From positions 1-64,000 of the forward strand of contig PLLP01000002.1 in NCBI GenBank assembly GCA_003141315.1: a stretch of 64,000 bases of DNA, written 5' to 3'. Position numbers and translations under genes: made by a program. How positions within the stretch are numbered: the stretch's first letter is position 1; the number at the start of each line of letters is the position of its first letter. The notes beneath the pieces were generated by a model. That model ran no database searches. It saw only the letters and a list, made by a program, of their open reading frames with translations, and was not told the DNA's origin. The DNA is from Phycisphaerales bacterium. Lineage in GTDB: Bacteria; Planctomycetota; Phycisphaerae; Sedimentisphaerales; Anaerobacaceae. This document shows positions 19,301-27,186 of this stretch, in pieces.

Positions 19301-19660
19301 CTCTACCCCGACAACCGTTTTAATCCCGTTTCGCCGGCAATGAAAAAGAAAACCCCCGTGAGCGCAGCCGATTTCAAGCAGGCTTTCGGCTCCGGGTTTA
19401 TTTCTTTTTACAAGGTCGTACCACACAGGGATGCGATTCTCGAAATCATCTTTAGCCCTGTCCTCTATCGGCGGATATTTCGACACGCCGGTCATATAAG
19501 TATGCCAGTAATTATCGAAACCGTAAAACTTCTTAAGCTCTTCTGACGACGGGCGGTTTTTCAAAACCAAAGTCCCGCACTCCGCGCACCGACCATACAT
19601 CGGGTGTACCGAGTCCTGCAGCCCTCCGCCGCACCAGCACCTTTTATCGCTTTCTCTCAT
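13334..19660 (-). CDS. giant multi-domain methyltransferase/glycosyltransferase/TPR protein (2108 aa)
   Basis: In one frame the protein carries: a zinc-ribbon-like Cys cluster (residues 8-28) with a class I SAM methyltransferase (about 30-245, EIGCAHGG at 96-103); a GT9 heptosyltransferase-like domain (about 288-630, VRPDSIGDVV at 292-301); a glycosyltransferase-like segment (690-900, NSDIY); TPRs (998-1120); a further glycosyltransferase-like domain (1153-1405, PDSDIMIYTD); a low-complexity linker (1415-1515); and two GT2 domains (1535-1740 with NTDD, 1781-1990 with DADD). A helical tail closes it. The context is fliD downstream and other glycosyltransferases upstream, under a sigma-54 promoter. 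It most likely builds and transfers a glycan onto filament proteins in the cytoplasm. The acceptor is inferred. Confidence 0.85.
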   Translation of the reverse strand: MRESDKRCWCGGGLQDSVHPMYGRCAECGTLVLKNRPSSEELKKFYGFDNYWHTYMTGVSKYPPIEDRAKDDFENRIPVWYDLVKRNKPGAESLLEIGCAHGGFLFHCRRNGIKTVVGVEPDERTCKFAREGFNLPNVVSGLFPEVELPLKKFDVITGFDVAEHFSDPVRAFKEVANLLKDDGTFVFQTPCYYGEDSKWAQFRPAEHLYLYNQDSIKKLFEASGLKIKEILPGYFPDDMFVTGGRKTVCRKKEADSDGGEIAGIKRTSQIRNVNLSQKKVIEAAEVKKLLIVRPDSIGDVVIFSGILKYFRVIFPKASISILVQKHIAELLEKCPYTDKVISFSRSSLFTDEIYTEGLLRQLELENFDVAINPVYSRDDTGDFLTLSCGAKITIASLGDNSNISIGEKSKNDGLYTKLVPASTISMMETSRNEEFIRRMGIKPDEAVKPQVWITDEDRAEAERLLSELKVEKPIVISPFGQFDIRNWPEYKWAALINNYEDRPVLICGSTQDYETGEQIIELTRHKRIYNLCGKTTLRQLAAVLEKSCVCIGAESAAGHIAAAAGCPNVIIIGGGHFGRFAPYSPLTSLVSLPLECYGCSWKCPYQRVHCIEDVKPRVVAEAVGQTLAEQKDKPRVFVQDTSLWKAETGEPKWEMFDKFVDTNTVEIIHLGRSTTAETRFSPEAGDAKQKDSGLTIVTSIAPKEIAKQVRAVRSWHKLGFCVVSINSREETEILQEYFPDVNFVQAKRDAKSVLGKPFVYLDDILEYIGQANSEICGIVNSDIYLSGDDNIVSFIRSEAKNSLVYGSRIEVESLENLKGEVYKNGFDFFFFDRALVSQFPKSEFCIGATWWDYWVPLTAILAGYPVKKLVSPFAYHIKHPWKWDEKQWFLLGGKLYGYLRERICEQAASGSLSGRWDLLARMLSTYAHFFIKKAEQVRNKDEYTKILYESSGPCILEFLEIESQRTGNADGQKIKSVNVADYAGADITIDISYEDYQKAVELNRYGEHQLNKGDNAGAMNSFTEAVRILPNFTAVYNNMGLLHLRKDQTEDALRYFLKTLKIDSAYIPGIINAAGVLIRGGKPDTARSLVCNSAKKFLEGGKPAKAAEVYKGYLWENSGDTEIIEALKNLSSVDSVDSVDSVEPSAKIPEGAESIPIVFVHLGDGEHLKYAIAQAHASNPKSKIYLIGDEANDKYDFVEHIDYTQYCRSAQGFERVYKHLSPNTYQFELKCFERWFVIRDFLRAKNIRGCVCPDSDIMIYTDVSEHWQRFANSGMTVSCGSSPHCNFISDVDLLDEFCSFLVQSYTAPTTLQQMEDFFAPLRGKGLEGISDMTLFGNFRQRHPGRIADISGIFNGSNFDHNINGAEGFEMENGVKKIYWVDGKPHGKLVSTGELVGFNILHFQGDAKKIIQNYFTGKLPANKTAGSVPAKAEPRPVERQIPSRQAAGSAPANGSPSRLPTLAAVSGSPPISSSVVVGEGLRNSAETDGKKSSPKEKGKTVPIEPAGLAAAADGDKILEKKLVNRAAVLPANRRYLVSAIVSTYNAEKYIKGCLDDLESQTIADRLEIIVVNSGSRQNEEKIVEKYQEKYNNIKYIKTKEREGIYAAWNRAVKAAEGEFVTNANTDDRHRRDALEVMAKTLLANNDAALVYGDQIVTKTENDSFDEHQGKDFARRPEYSRGRLLFGCCVGSQPMWRRRLHDELGYFDETLDCAGDWDFWLRVSEKFQFGHIPEFLGLYYHNESGIEHGRKIHSFYERYLVGKRYGNPYISVIPVYQNRDNPLVSVIMPAYNAAKYLKAAIESVLIQNYRNFELIVADDGSTDQTRKITEGFKDEKIKYVHKDNGGLASARNFGLKNSSGSMVVLLDADDMMAPNYISSHLEAFEKNPEADLIYCDDLLIDEQEKPIRVIKRPVYTERKFLVRDLFRCNFPVVPFRGCIRRAVFEKIGLYEEGLVVAEDFDMMRRAVKGDIVMRGLSSPLYLRRITKDSLSRTLNIEKAKCQFKVLKRFTDTFGYDELFPDVKWGKIEEAKRGLHGRALTALTYLTIGQVYADANHSLFAQTARQMACYELKRCIADDPGSERLQQMLQRCEKVLKKTPAAQNKAVCQTS

Positions 19661-19683
19661 TTATAAACCCCGCTTTTCAGCCC

Positions 19684-20004
19684 TCAAAGGTTCTGCTTAT
19701 ACGCACTTATTGTCTTTCTGCCTTTGCGGACTTTTCCGAGACTCTCGGCAATCTCCCTCTGCTCAGCCTTTATCGCCAGGCACAGCTCGTCATAAGTTCT
19801 TGCCAGCTTCTCTTTATTCCCGCCAAACCTGTCCTGCCGAAGTATCTTCGACTGGGCAATCCATTTGACAAGCACGTCTGCCTGTTTGTTGAGATGCTCG
19901 AACCTCGCGGAATCGCTCCCGCCCCGCCGCGTAAGCTCTATCTGCTTTTCCAGCAGATTCTGAAGGCCCTGCAAAATATTCGCCTGTCTTTCTTCTGTCA
20001 CCAT
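19684..20004 (-). CDS. small helical protein in the glycosylation block, possible flagellar chaperone
   Basis: The 106-residue product (start MVTEERQANILQGLQNLLEK) is almost wholly alpha-helical and charged, with heptad-like spacing. The size, charge and location among filament-related genes resemble FlgN/FliT-type chaperones, but I see no diagnostic motif. An in-frame GTG 33 bases upstream would overlap the TPR gene; the ATG at 20004 is preferred because it leaves the upstream gene intact. It is 23 bases upstream of the giant glycosyltransferase gene. Confidence 0.65.
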   Translation of the reverse strand: MVTEERQANILQGLQNLLEKQIELTRRGGSDSARFEHLNKQADVLVKWIAQSKILRQDRFGGNKEKLARTYDELCLAIKAEQREIAESLGKVRKGRKTISAYKQNL

Positions 20005-20024
20005 ATTTTTTCTATCCGTTATTT

Positions 20025-20648
20025 CTATACCTGACACGCCGCCGCAAGCTGATGCTCAACCTCCTCTAAAAGTTTGACGGCATCGGCATTCGAACCATCC
20101 AGCGCTAAGATATTCTGCAGCGTTTGTTTCGCATCCCGCAGCCGGTTATCCTTCATATACAGCGCCGCCAGCGTGAACATTACTGACGTATCCGCAGGGT
20201 GCATATTCAAATATGTTTCGAGATAAAAGATAACCTTCGAAAACGAACCCATATAACACGACGTCTGAAACAGCCCGAGAAGACTCGCAAGGTTGTCGCT
20301 GTCCAATTCGAGGCTCTTCAAATACATATCGAAGGACTGGCTGTGAGACCCTTTTCTCTGCAAAGCCATCGCAAGACCCGCATAAGCCTTCGAGCTGTTC
20401 TTGTCAAGGCGAACCGCAATCTTGAACGCAGACTCCGCGTCGTCAAGAAGGTCCTTCTGCAGCGCTATCACCCCAAGCCCTATATACGGCCCCGCCTCAT
20501 CAGGCCCAAGCGACGCCGCCTGCTCGTAGCAATCCTGCGCCGAAACAAAATTTCCCACACACGCAAAACAATCCCCCAAATCCTGCAATACCTCGTAATG
20601 CTGCATCGGATACCCTTTTTCGTCATTTATATTCTTAACTATTTCCAT
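20025..20648 (-). CDS. TPR protein of the glycosylation block
   Basis: The 207-residue protein consists of about five tetratricopeptide repeats (for example AQDCYEQAASLGPDEAGPYI and LDDAESAFKIAVRLDKNSSK). The start at 20648 is chosen because AAGGAG lies ten bases upstream. It overlaps the end of the preceding glycosyltransferase gene by 14 bases. Such TPR modules accompany O-GlcNAc-transferase-like and flagellin glycosylation systems and probably act as a protein-protein adaptor here. Confidence 0.82.
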   Translation of the reverse strand: MEIVKNINDEKGYPMQHYEVLQDLGDCFACVGNFVSAQDCYEQAASLGPDEAGPYIGLGVIALQKDLLDDAESAFKIAVRLDKNSSKAYAGLAMALQRKGSHSQSFDMYLKSLELDSDNLASLLGLFQTSCYMGSFSKVIFYLETYLNMHPADTSVMFTLAALYMKDNRLRDAKQTLQNILALDGSNADAVKLLEEVEHQLAAACQV

Positions 20649-22203
20649 ACAGATAATCTCCTTTGAGGACGCTCCTTGCGCTTTCGAGAAGCTCGATGGC
20701 ACGCGAAAAATCCCGGCTCTTTTTGTGTATCCTCGCTTCGAGCAGAAGCGTATCCACCGTCGGCCTGCTGGCATTTACCTTTTTCACAAGTTCAGCGGCC
20801 CTGTCGTCATCTCCCGCCTTATGCAAAGCGCCTGCCACCAGGCTCTTCATCCATAACTCGTTCTGGTAATGTTCCGCGATGTATTCAAAAATCTCCGCTG
20901 CCTCATACCAGTTGCCGTTCCGGCCGGCCTGCTTACCCTGCTTTAAGAGACTATCGAACTGAAACGGTATCTCTTCGGGCGCAACCCTCTGGATTGTTAT
21001 CCCCGACTTCAGCACAGACTGCCGGACAGGCTCATTCGGAAAGAGCTTCCTCGCCTCCAGCAGTTCCTCTTTCCTGAACACCGCCGACCAAAGCTGGTCG
21101 CTCGATGACTCCATCTGGTATGCCTGATTCTTCTCTTTATTATTTATAAGTGCGTATAACGGCTCTTCCACCCACATATCATTTACAGGCAGATCCGCGG
21201 GCGCTATCGCCACAAACTCGCCCTCGCAATCCCTCAACGCCGCATCTATCTGCTGGTCCTGAGTCGCCAAAGCATCCACCGGCACACAAACAAGATTCGG
21301 CATATCCGTCCCGACATTACCCGCCGCCGCCGACACCGGAATATACAGCTTATACGGATAGAATGTCTGCTGCCAGATACTGCTCACCGTTTTTCCTGCC
21401 AGCCGGTCAAGCCGGTCAGCCATAAATATAATTGATAAATCCTTTAATTTGCTCCACGGCTTGGCGGGCCTCGTTGTCCTTATCGAAAGAAAATTCGTCG
21501 CAAATCCCGCTGAATCCTTCCGCTTCAGAAACGATATCCGGTCGTTATCGCTTACCGGTGCGTAAAATTCGCCCGTCACGTCCGCCACGTGGTAAAAATC
21601 CGTAAAGAAGACAAGCCTTCTTGTCATATCCCAGTCTATCAGGGCGGTCACCTTCTCATTATAAAGGCCGGTCTTTTCCAGAATATCTCTCGTGTGCATC
21701 AGGCTTACGTGCAGAACGTGGTTGAAATACAAAATAAAAAAGCGGTCGAAGTCCCTGCTGATTTCCACGAACTTGCCAAGAACCTGCCTGCTCCCATCGG
21801 GAAGAATCCGGCAGTACGTTTTATACAGGTCGCTGTATGCCGCCTGGCAGTCCGTTTTGTTCTCCAGCGCATCGACCAGCGTGCTTACATGGTGCGGATA
21901 ATACAGGTCGTCGTCGCCGAGATAACAAATATATTTGCCCGTCGCCCTGCCAATCGCCTCGTTAAGCGAATGCGGCAGGCCCCGATTATCTTTGCGGTCT
22001 ATAAATACGATTCGCGAATCATTAAACGAACCAACAATATCGCCCACCTCTTCCCCGCCGTCCCGGATTACAAAAATTTCCAGGTTCCTGTAATCCTGAC
22101 GCACAATGCTCGACAACGAAATAGGCAGATACCGCCGCCTGTTGTATGTCGACAACAGAACGCTCACCTTCGGCTCATTTGTTGTTCCGTTTTTCTGTGC
22201 CAT
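20635..22203 (-). CDS. family 2 glycosyltransferase with C-terminal TPR
   Basis: The 522-residue protein opens with a GT-A fold (KVSVLLSTYNRRRYLPISLS) with metal-binding LGDDDLYY near residue 95. A second, degenerate GT2-like region follows at about 250-370, and a TPR tail at about 410-520 (YEAAEIFEYIAEHYQNELWM). GT2 enzymes transfer sugars from nucleotide sugars. It sits between a GT-B enzyme and a TPR protein in the sigma-54-driven block, 22 bases from the preceding gene, which suggests filament glycosylation. Confidence 0.85.
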   Translation of the reverse strand: MAQKNGTTNEPKVSVLLSTYNRRRYLPISLSSIVRQDYRNLEIFVIRDGGEEVGDIVGSFNDSRIVFIDRKDNRGLPHSLNEAIGRATGKYICYLGDDDLYYPHHVSTLVDALENKTDCQAAYSDLYKTYCRILPDGSRQVLGKFVEISRDFDRFFILYFNHVLHVSLMHTRDILEKTGLYNEKVTALIDWDMTRRLVFFTDFYHVADVTGEFYAPVSDNDRISFLKRKDSAGFATNFLSIRTTRPAKPWSKLKDLSIIFMADRLDRLAGKTVSSIWQQTFYPYKLYIPVSAAAGNVGTDMPNLVCVPVDALATQDQQIDAALRDCEGEFVAIAPADLPVNDMWVEEPLYALINNKEKNQAYQMESSSDQLWSAVFRKEELLEARKLFPNEPVRQSVLKSGITIQRVAPEEIPFQFDSLLKQGKQAGRNGNWYEAAEIFEYIAEHYQNELWMKSLVAGALHKAGDDDRAAELVKKVNASRPTVDTLLLEARIHKKSRDFSRAIELLESARSVLKGDYLYGNS

Positions 22204-22225
22204 CTTAAATCTGTCTATGGCGGGC

Positions 22226-23731
22226 TTAATTGCTCGCCAAAACCGCCTTGTCGCTCACCGCGCCTTCGCCGATGCCTGCGAAGCTAAACACCCCCGCAGC
22301 AACACCGGACGTATTCAAATCATTCCGCTGTGTGCCGATTTCAGCTTCGAGACCCGTAAAAATTTTATCTATCTGGCAAAGCTGACCCTTCAGCGGATAC
22401 CTTTCCTCAACAAACGAACGGTATCTGCCCGGCTCATACTTGTCCGATAGAATTTGTACGCAAAAATCCTCCGAAATACTGAATAAATATTCCGAACCGA
22501 AAATCTCTTCTGCGCCGGGGAAGTTGTGAATCACCGGCTTCAGTCCGCTCGCCATCGCCTCCAGAATCCCCATCCCCTGGCTCTCGAATATGCTGCCTGA
22601 AACGATAAAATGTTTGTCCGCCAGCCAGCCCTTTATGTCGTCCTGCCAACCGTCGAAAAATACCACTCCCTCCAAGCCCATCGACTTCACCGTATGCCTC
22701 AAATATTGTTCGAGGCAGTAATCCTGGAAATTCCCGGCAAAATAAAGCTTATACCCGGGGTCGATGTAATGCAGCTTCTGCATACATTGCATCAGCAGCA
22801 TCGGGTTCTTATGCGCATTCAAAAAGCCCACGCAGGCTATATTTTTTCCTCTCGGCCGGCCCGTGAATTTGAATTCATCGAGGTTGACGCCGTTCGGTAT
22901 CACAACAACTTTCGTCCGCCTCTCTATGCCGGGAACCTGCTTAACCAGCGCCTGCTTCACAAAAGAATTGCCCACCAGAACTAAGTAGTCGATATTTTCC
23001 CACCTTACCTGTCCCGGCCAGTCACCATAAGCCTCGAAGCGATGCAGCCTCACAATATTTTTACACACTTTCGGCTGCCTCGACGCCTCCACCGCAAGGT
23101 CCGTGCACCATTCATACCAGCAGATGTCGCTGCTGCTCATAACCTCGCGAAGCTCATTCACCGCCGACACCTCGCAAAACCGCGCAGGGTATCGGGCAGT
23201 CGTGTATCCCAGAATATCCGTCAGGAATGTCGTTCCATCCTTCAGGCCGCTCATAAAACTTATCTTTGGCCTCGTGTTGCGGGTTGCCGCTATCATCGGC
23301 TCAAGAATTCTCTGCTGTTCCGGCCAGTAATTCAGCGATAACTGCATCATATCCAGCGATGCCGACCGGTTGCCCTTGTTGAGATACACATTGGCCGTGC
23401 GGTTCACGACGTCGGCACTGAGAATGCCGGCCTTCCGCATATCATCGAAATACCGCGACGCATCATTAGGCCTGCCCGCCGCAAGATATGCCTCGACAAG
23501 ATTCCAGATTACATTGGGATTCTTGTTCTGCATTGTCCCGGCTCTTAAAAAATAAACTATCGCCTCATCGTCCCTGCCAAGGCAGTGAAGAACCGCACCG
23601 ATATCGTTGAGGATTTCCGCATCAGGCTCTTTATACCGAAGATGCTCCTGCAGGTAAAAAAACGCCTCGTTATACTTGCCGGCCTCCGCAAGCGACAATC
23701 CCTTCTGATAATTATTTCCCGTCTGTTCCAT
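22226..23731 (-). CDS. TPR-GT4-like glycosyltransferase, first gene of the glycosylation block
   Basis: The 501-residue protein has N-terminal TPRs (about 1-150) and a GT-B glycosyltransferase (about 180-460), with the family signatures VVIPNGVNLDEF and, near the nucleotide-sugar site, SIFESQGMGILEAMASGLKP. The ATG at 23731 is preferred over an upstream in-frame ATG because GAGG lies nine bases before it and the alternative N-terminus is unlike TPR sequence. A sigma-54 promoter lies about 90 bases upstream. A TPR fused to a glycosyltransferase recalls enzymes that recognise protein substrates directly. Confidence 0.86.
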   Translation of the reverse strand: MEQTGNNYQKGLSLAEAGKYNEAFFYLQEHLRYKEPDAEILNDIGAVLHCLGRDDEAIVYFLRAGTMQNKNPNVIWNLVEAYLAAGRPNDASRYFDDMRKAGILSADVVNRTANVYLNKGNRSASLDMMQLSLNYWPEQQRILEPMIAATRNTRPKISFMSGLKDGTTFLTDILGYTTARYPARFCEVSAVNELREVMSSSDICWYEWCTDLAVEASRQPKVCKNIVRLHRFEAYGDWPGQVRWENIDYLVLVGNSFVKQALVKQVPGIERRTKVVVIPNGVNLDEFKFTGRPRGKNIACVGFLNAHKNPMLLMQCMQKLHYIDPGYKLYFAGNFQDYCLEQYLRHTVKSMGLEGVVFFDGWQDDIKGWLADKHFIVSGSIFESQGMGILEAMASGLKPVIHNFPGAEEIFGSEYLFSISEDFCVQILSDKYEPGRYRSFVEERYPLKGQLCQIDKIFTGLEAEIGTQRNDLNTSGVAAGVFSFAGIGEGAVSDKAVLASN

Positions 23732-23821
23732 AACTGCCGCCTCAAAAAAACAGGTTGCTGTTTTTCGCATTCCGTATTCCCCCCGCCGACACAAAAAAGA
23801 CCTTTTTCCTGCTGTTAAAAG

Positions 23822-23837
23822 TGCAAATCCCGTGCCA
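23822..23837 (-). promoter_or_regulatory. sigma-54 promoter for the glycosyltransferase block
   Basis: On the minus strand it reads TGGCACGGGATTTGCA, a full match to TGGCACG-N4-TTGCA. The start of transcription would be near 23810, about 80 bases before the first glycosyltransferase gene. It places glycosylation under the same sigma factor as the hook/rod and export operons. CCGCTTTTTC lies 13 bases upstream, as at the fliO promoter. Confidence 0.9.
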
Positions 23838-23950
23838 CCGCCCGCCAGACCGCTTTTTCACCCCGCCAAACCCAAAAGCGTTCAATTATCGAACATCGAT
23901 GTTGCAAAACTCGTTAGAGAATCCGCCGCAAGGCAGACCTCATCGCTTCT

Positions 23951-25153
23951 TTACTGCGTTGTTGAAGTTGAAATATAATCGAGCAGTGATATTGACATCA
24001 TTTTCGCCGCTACCGACAGCGACATCTGATACAAAACCTGCTGCCTCGACAAATCTATGGAAATCTGCGCAATATCGGCATCCTCAACAGCCGATGTCTG
24101 GTCCTCCGCCTGATTCTTCAAATCGGTCAGATTGGTTTTGAGGTCATCGAGAAAATTTATCTTCGTGCCGTTCGTCACACTCGTCTGCAAAACACGATTG
24201 ATTACCTCGTCCAATGAATTATAAGCGCTGTTGCAGGCCTGCTTCAGCTGGTCTGTCGATAATCCCTTGTCGTTCTTGAGCGTATCGCGAACCGCTATCA
24301 GCGTATTGAATACGTCATAAGTACCCGGTACACGCACAAGCTCAACACCCGTCTGGTTAATTCCGGTTGTATCAACGTAAAGAACTTTGCCCGTCCTGCT
24401 GTCGGTCACCGCCTGGTTTGCTTCGCCGCCCGCAGGAACGGTCGTATAAGTAAGCCCGTCATCTATGGATACTTTATAATTGCTGCCGTCGTTAATCACC
24501 GTCAGCCACACGTCGCCATTCACGTTCGACGTGCCTGTCCCTGCCTTTGCGCCCGTCACATTCGAGAACACCGGCGCGCTGCGGTCATTGGAACCGAAAA
24601 TATCTTCACCCACAGAAAAAATGTTCATTGTCACAGCGGGGGCAACCTCGACGCTCCGCTCGCCGCTGGCACCGTTATAAACCACCCCCGTAATCTTGCC
24701 GTCTGTCCTCTCAACTGTATAAGGAGCTGTGCCGGTGCTTGTGCCTCCGAAAAGATACTGGCCGTTACTTTTGGAATTGGCATACTGAACAACCTGCTCC
24801 AGTATCTGGTCCACCTGTTCGGCTGTCCTCGCCCTGGCATCGTCGCTATACGTACCGCTCGTCACCTGGCTTAATACGTTTCTCACCTGCGCGAGCGACT
24901 GCTTTATATTCTGGACTATCGTATCCGACGATTGGAGAGTGTCCGAGGCCGACGAAATATTATCAATATAATTTCCAAGAAGCTCCTGCTGCGATTTAAG
25001 ACCGAGAATCTGATAAGAACCGGTCGGGTCATCCGATGCCCGGTTCACCCTCGAACCGCTCGATGCCTGCTCCTGCAGCTTCGCCATCGCCATCATATGC
25101 TGGTTAAGGGCATAATTTATATTATTATAAATGCTGTTTAACGACCCGCTCAT
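23951..25153 (-). CDS. flgL: flagellar hook-filament junction protein FlgL (HAP3)
   Basis: The 400-residue protein has the flagellin-like N-terminus (NNINYALNQHMMAMAKLQEQ, then GSRVNRASDDP) and C-terminal helix (LSRQQVLYQMSLSVAAKMMS) that form the D0/D1 coiled coils. FlgL joins the hook to the filament together with FlgK. I place the start at the ATG at 25153, with GAGG six bases upstream; a GTG at 25174 overlaps the flgK stop and is less likely. It ends the flgD-flgL operon. Confidence 0.94.
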   Translation of the reverse strand: MSGSLNSIYNNINYALNQHMMAMAKLQEQASSGSRVNRASDDPTGSYQILGLKSQQELLGNYIDNISSASDTLQSSDTIVQNIKQSLAQVRNVLSQVTSGTYSDDARARTAEQVDQILEQVVQYANSKSNGQYLFGGTSTGTAPYTVERTDGKITGVVYNGASGERSVEVAPAVTMNIFSVGEDIFGSNDRSAPVFSNVTGAKAGTGTSNVNGDVWLTVINDGSNYKVSIDDGLTYTTVPAGGEANQAVTDSRTGKVLYVDTTGINQTGVELVRVPGTYDVFNTLIAVRDTLKNDKGLSTDQLKQACNSAYNSLDEVINRVLQTSVTNGTKINFLDDLKTNLTDLKNQAEDQTSAVEDADIAQISIDLSRQQVLYQMSLSVAAKMMSISLLDYISTSTTQ

Positions 25154-25173
25154 AACGCCTCGCCAATAATTCA

Positions 25174-27144
25174 CTACAATATTTGCATAATGGAATTCAC
25201 CGACGTATAAACCGCATTCAAATATTTCGACATCGCCGTGAACATCTGCTGGTACATCAGCATTGCCGCCGCCTCATCATTCACGTTCACGCCGCTCAAA
25301 TTGTCCTGCTGCGTGGTAAGCTCCTTCAGAACCGCTTCAGAACCGTTATAAACCGTCTGCTTTATCGATATATCCTCGCCAACGTCGCTCACGAGCCTGT
25401 GGTAATAATCCGAAACCGTCAACCCGTCGAGATTATCCAGCTTCTTATCCTTGAGTGCCGACAGCTTCAGGGCATTAGCGTTATCGGTTCCATCCGCACC
25501 CGCAGCAGCCGCTATCCGCGAAGGGTCGTTTGCGATTTCTGTGCAGACGGCAATATCCGAGGCGTCCTTACCTGAAAATAACGTGTTCATACCCGTCGCA
25601 ACTAAAAGCCCCGACGTGTCCGTGTTCGCGAATGCATCTACCGTAAAGCTGTCGCCGGCATTCAAATCGCCGGTGCCAAACGTTGCCTTCACCCCATCCG
25701 CCAATTCTATCACGTCGCCGGCGGCATAACCCTGCCCGACATTTATCGTATTAACGACGTCGCCGCTGCCGTCCCTCACTTCAATTTTAATATCACCGTT
25801 TCCGACCTGCCCGCCGTTCGCCACCGTGCAGCTATATGTCTGGTTGACCGTCCCCGTGTAATCCCCCGAAATCGTCACCGCGGGAGGCGTCGTCCCCGTC
25901 AAATTGCTCGTCGAAGGCTCCGGTGAAACCGCCGGCAAAAAATCGAACGTATATCCGGTATCCGCTGTAATGCGCAGCTTCGATGCATCCGCCGTCGCGC
26001 TCAAACCCGTAATCGTCGATATCTTCGCCGCTATCGTTGCGAGCGTATCGCTCGATGCATCGACGTCGACAGCGCTGCGGGTTGTCTTGCCCGTGGCTGT
26101 GTCGGTCACCCTTATATAAATCTTTCCGTCGGTTACCGGCACGCCCGCAGAGGAATAATCCGCTACCGAATCGCTGGTCATCGTCCTGCCCGCAAGCTCC
26201 GTAAATGAACCGGCTGAGCCGACCCCCTGAAAATGAACCTGGTTGACCTCGTTGATAATTGCCGCCGCCAGGTTATTAAGATTATCCTGAACACCGCTCA
26301 CAAGCTCGTTCGAAAGCGATAAAAGACCGCCGAGACTGCCCCCGCTGTAATCCGTGCTGTAATTGAACGAACCCTTCGCTGCGATTCCGATTTGTCCGTT
26401 TTGGTCGAGACCAGATTCGATTTGCGATGCTGACGAACCAACCACAAGCGGAATACTCCCGATGTTCACGTCAACTACCCCGTAATCCCTCTCGGTTGTA
26501 TCGACTCCAACCAGCTTCGACAGTTCGGTTATGCACTGGTCACGCTGGTCACGCAGATTATTCGCCTTTGTGCCGACAATTTCCAGCCTCTCAATATGGT
26601 CGTTGAGCTGGGCAATCGTGCTCGCGAGGTTGTTAACCTTCTCAACCACGTTGCCGGTCTCTAATTTCAGCTGATTCTGCAACGTCGATACCGTTGACGA
26701 CAACGTCCTGAATTGCGCTGCCATTGCGTTCGCGCTGCTCACCGCCTGGTTCTGATATATCGATTCCGCAGGATGCGAAACAAGGTCCTGCATCGAATTG
26801 AAAAAACTGTCTATCGCCGCATTCAGTCCGCCGCTGCTCGAAAACTCACTGAACGAGCTTTCGACCGTTTGCATTGTCTGCACTTCCTGCGAAAGCTGCT
26901 CTGAAACCGAATTCTGACGCAAAATCTGCTGTTCGAGAAGACTGTCAATTACCCTGGTCACGCCTTTAAAATCAACGCCGCCCCCTATCAGATTATCCCC
27001 TGTTTGCGAAGAATACGACGGGCTCAGATTAATCTGCTGGCGGTGATACCCATCGGTCGCAGCATTGGCGATATTGTTGCCGATTATATCCAACGCCTTC
27101 TGCGCCGCATCAATTCCGCTTAAACCTATTGAAAATCCCGACAT
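25174..27144 (-). CDS. flgK: flagellar hook-associated protein FlgK (HAP1)
   Basis: The 656-residue protein has the rod/hook-type N-terminal motif (IGLSGIDAAQKALDIIGNNI, then ANAATDGYHRQ) and the matching C-terminal helix (EAAAMLMYQQMFTAMSKYLN). FlgK is the first junction protein after the hook. The middle is enlarged with Thr/Gly/Asp-rich beta-structure, typical of surface-exposed domains. It is 43 bases downstream of the flgN-like gene. Confidence 0.95.
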   Translation of the reverse strand: MSGFSIGLSGIDAAQKALDIIGNNIANAATDGYHRQQINLSPSYSSQTGDNLIGGGVDFKGVTRVIDSLLEQQILRQNSVSEQLSQEVQTMQTVESSFSEFSSSGGLNAAIDSFFNSMQDLVSHPAESIYQNQAVSSANAMAAQFRTLSSTVSTLQNQLKLETGNVVEKVNNLASTIAQLNDHIERLEIVGTKANNLRDQRDQCITELSKLVGVDTTERDYGVVDVNIGSIPLVVGSSASQIESGLDQNGQIGIAAKGSFNYSTDYSGGSLGGLLSLSNELVSGVQDNLNNLAAAIINEVNQVHFQGVGSAGSFTELAGRTMTSDSVADYSSAGVPVTDGKIYIRVTDTATGKTTRSAVDVDASSDTLATIAAKISTITGLSATADASKLRITADTGYTFDFLPAVSPEPSTSNLTGTTPPAVTISGDYTGTVNQTYSCTVANGGQVGNGDIKIEVRDGSGDVVNTINVGQGYAAGDVIELADGVKATFGTGDLNAGDSFTVDAFANTDTSGLLVATGMNTLFSGKDASDIAVCTEIANDPSRIAAAAGADGTDNANALKLSALKDKKLDNLDGLTVSDYYHRLVSDVGEDISIKQTVYNGSEAVLKELTTQQDNLSGVNVNDEAAAMLMYQQMFTAMSKYLNAVYTSVNSIMQIL

Positions 27145-27186
27145 ATTCTTTTACCCAAACCAATAAAAATTAAAATTGCCTTCTCT

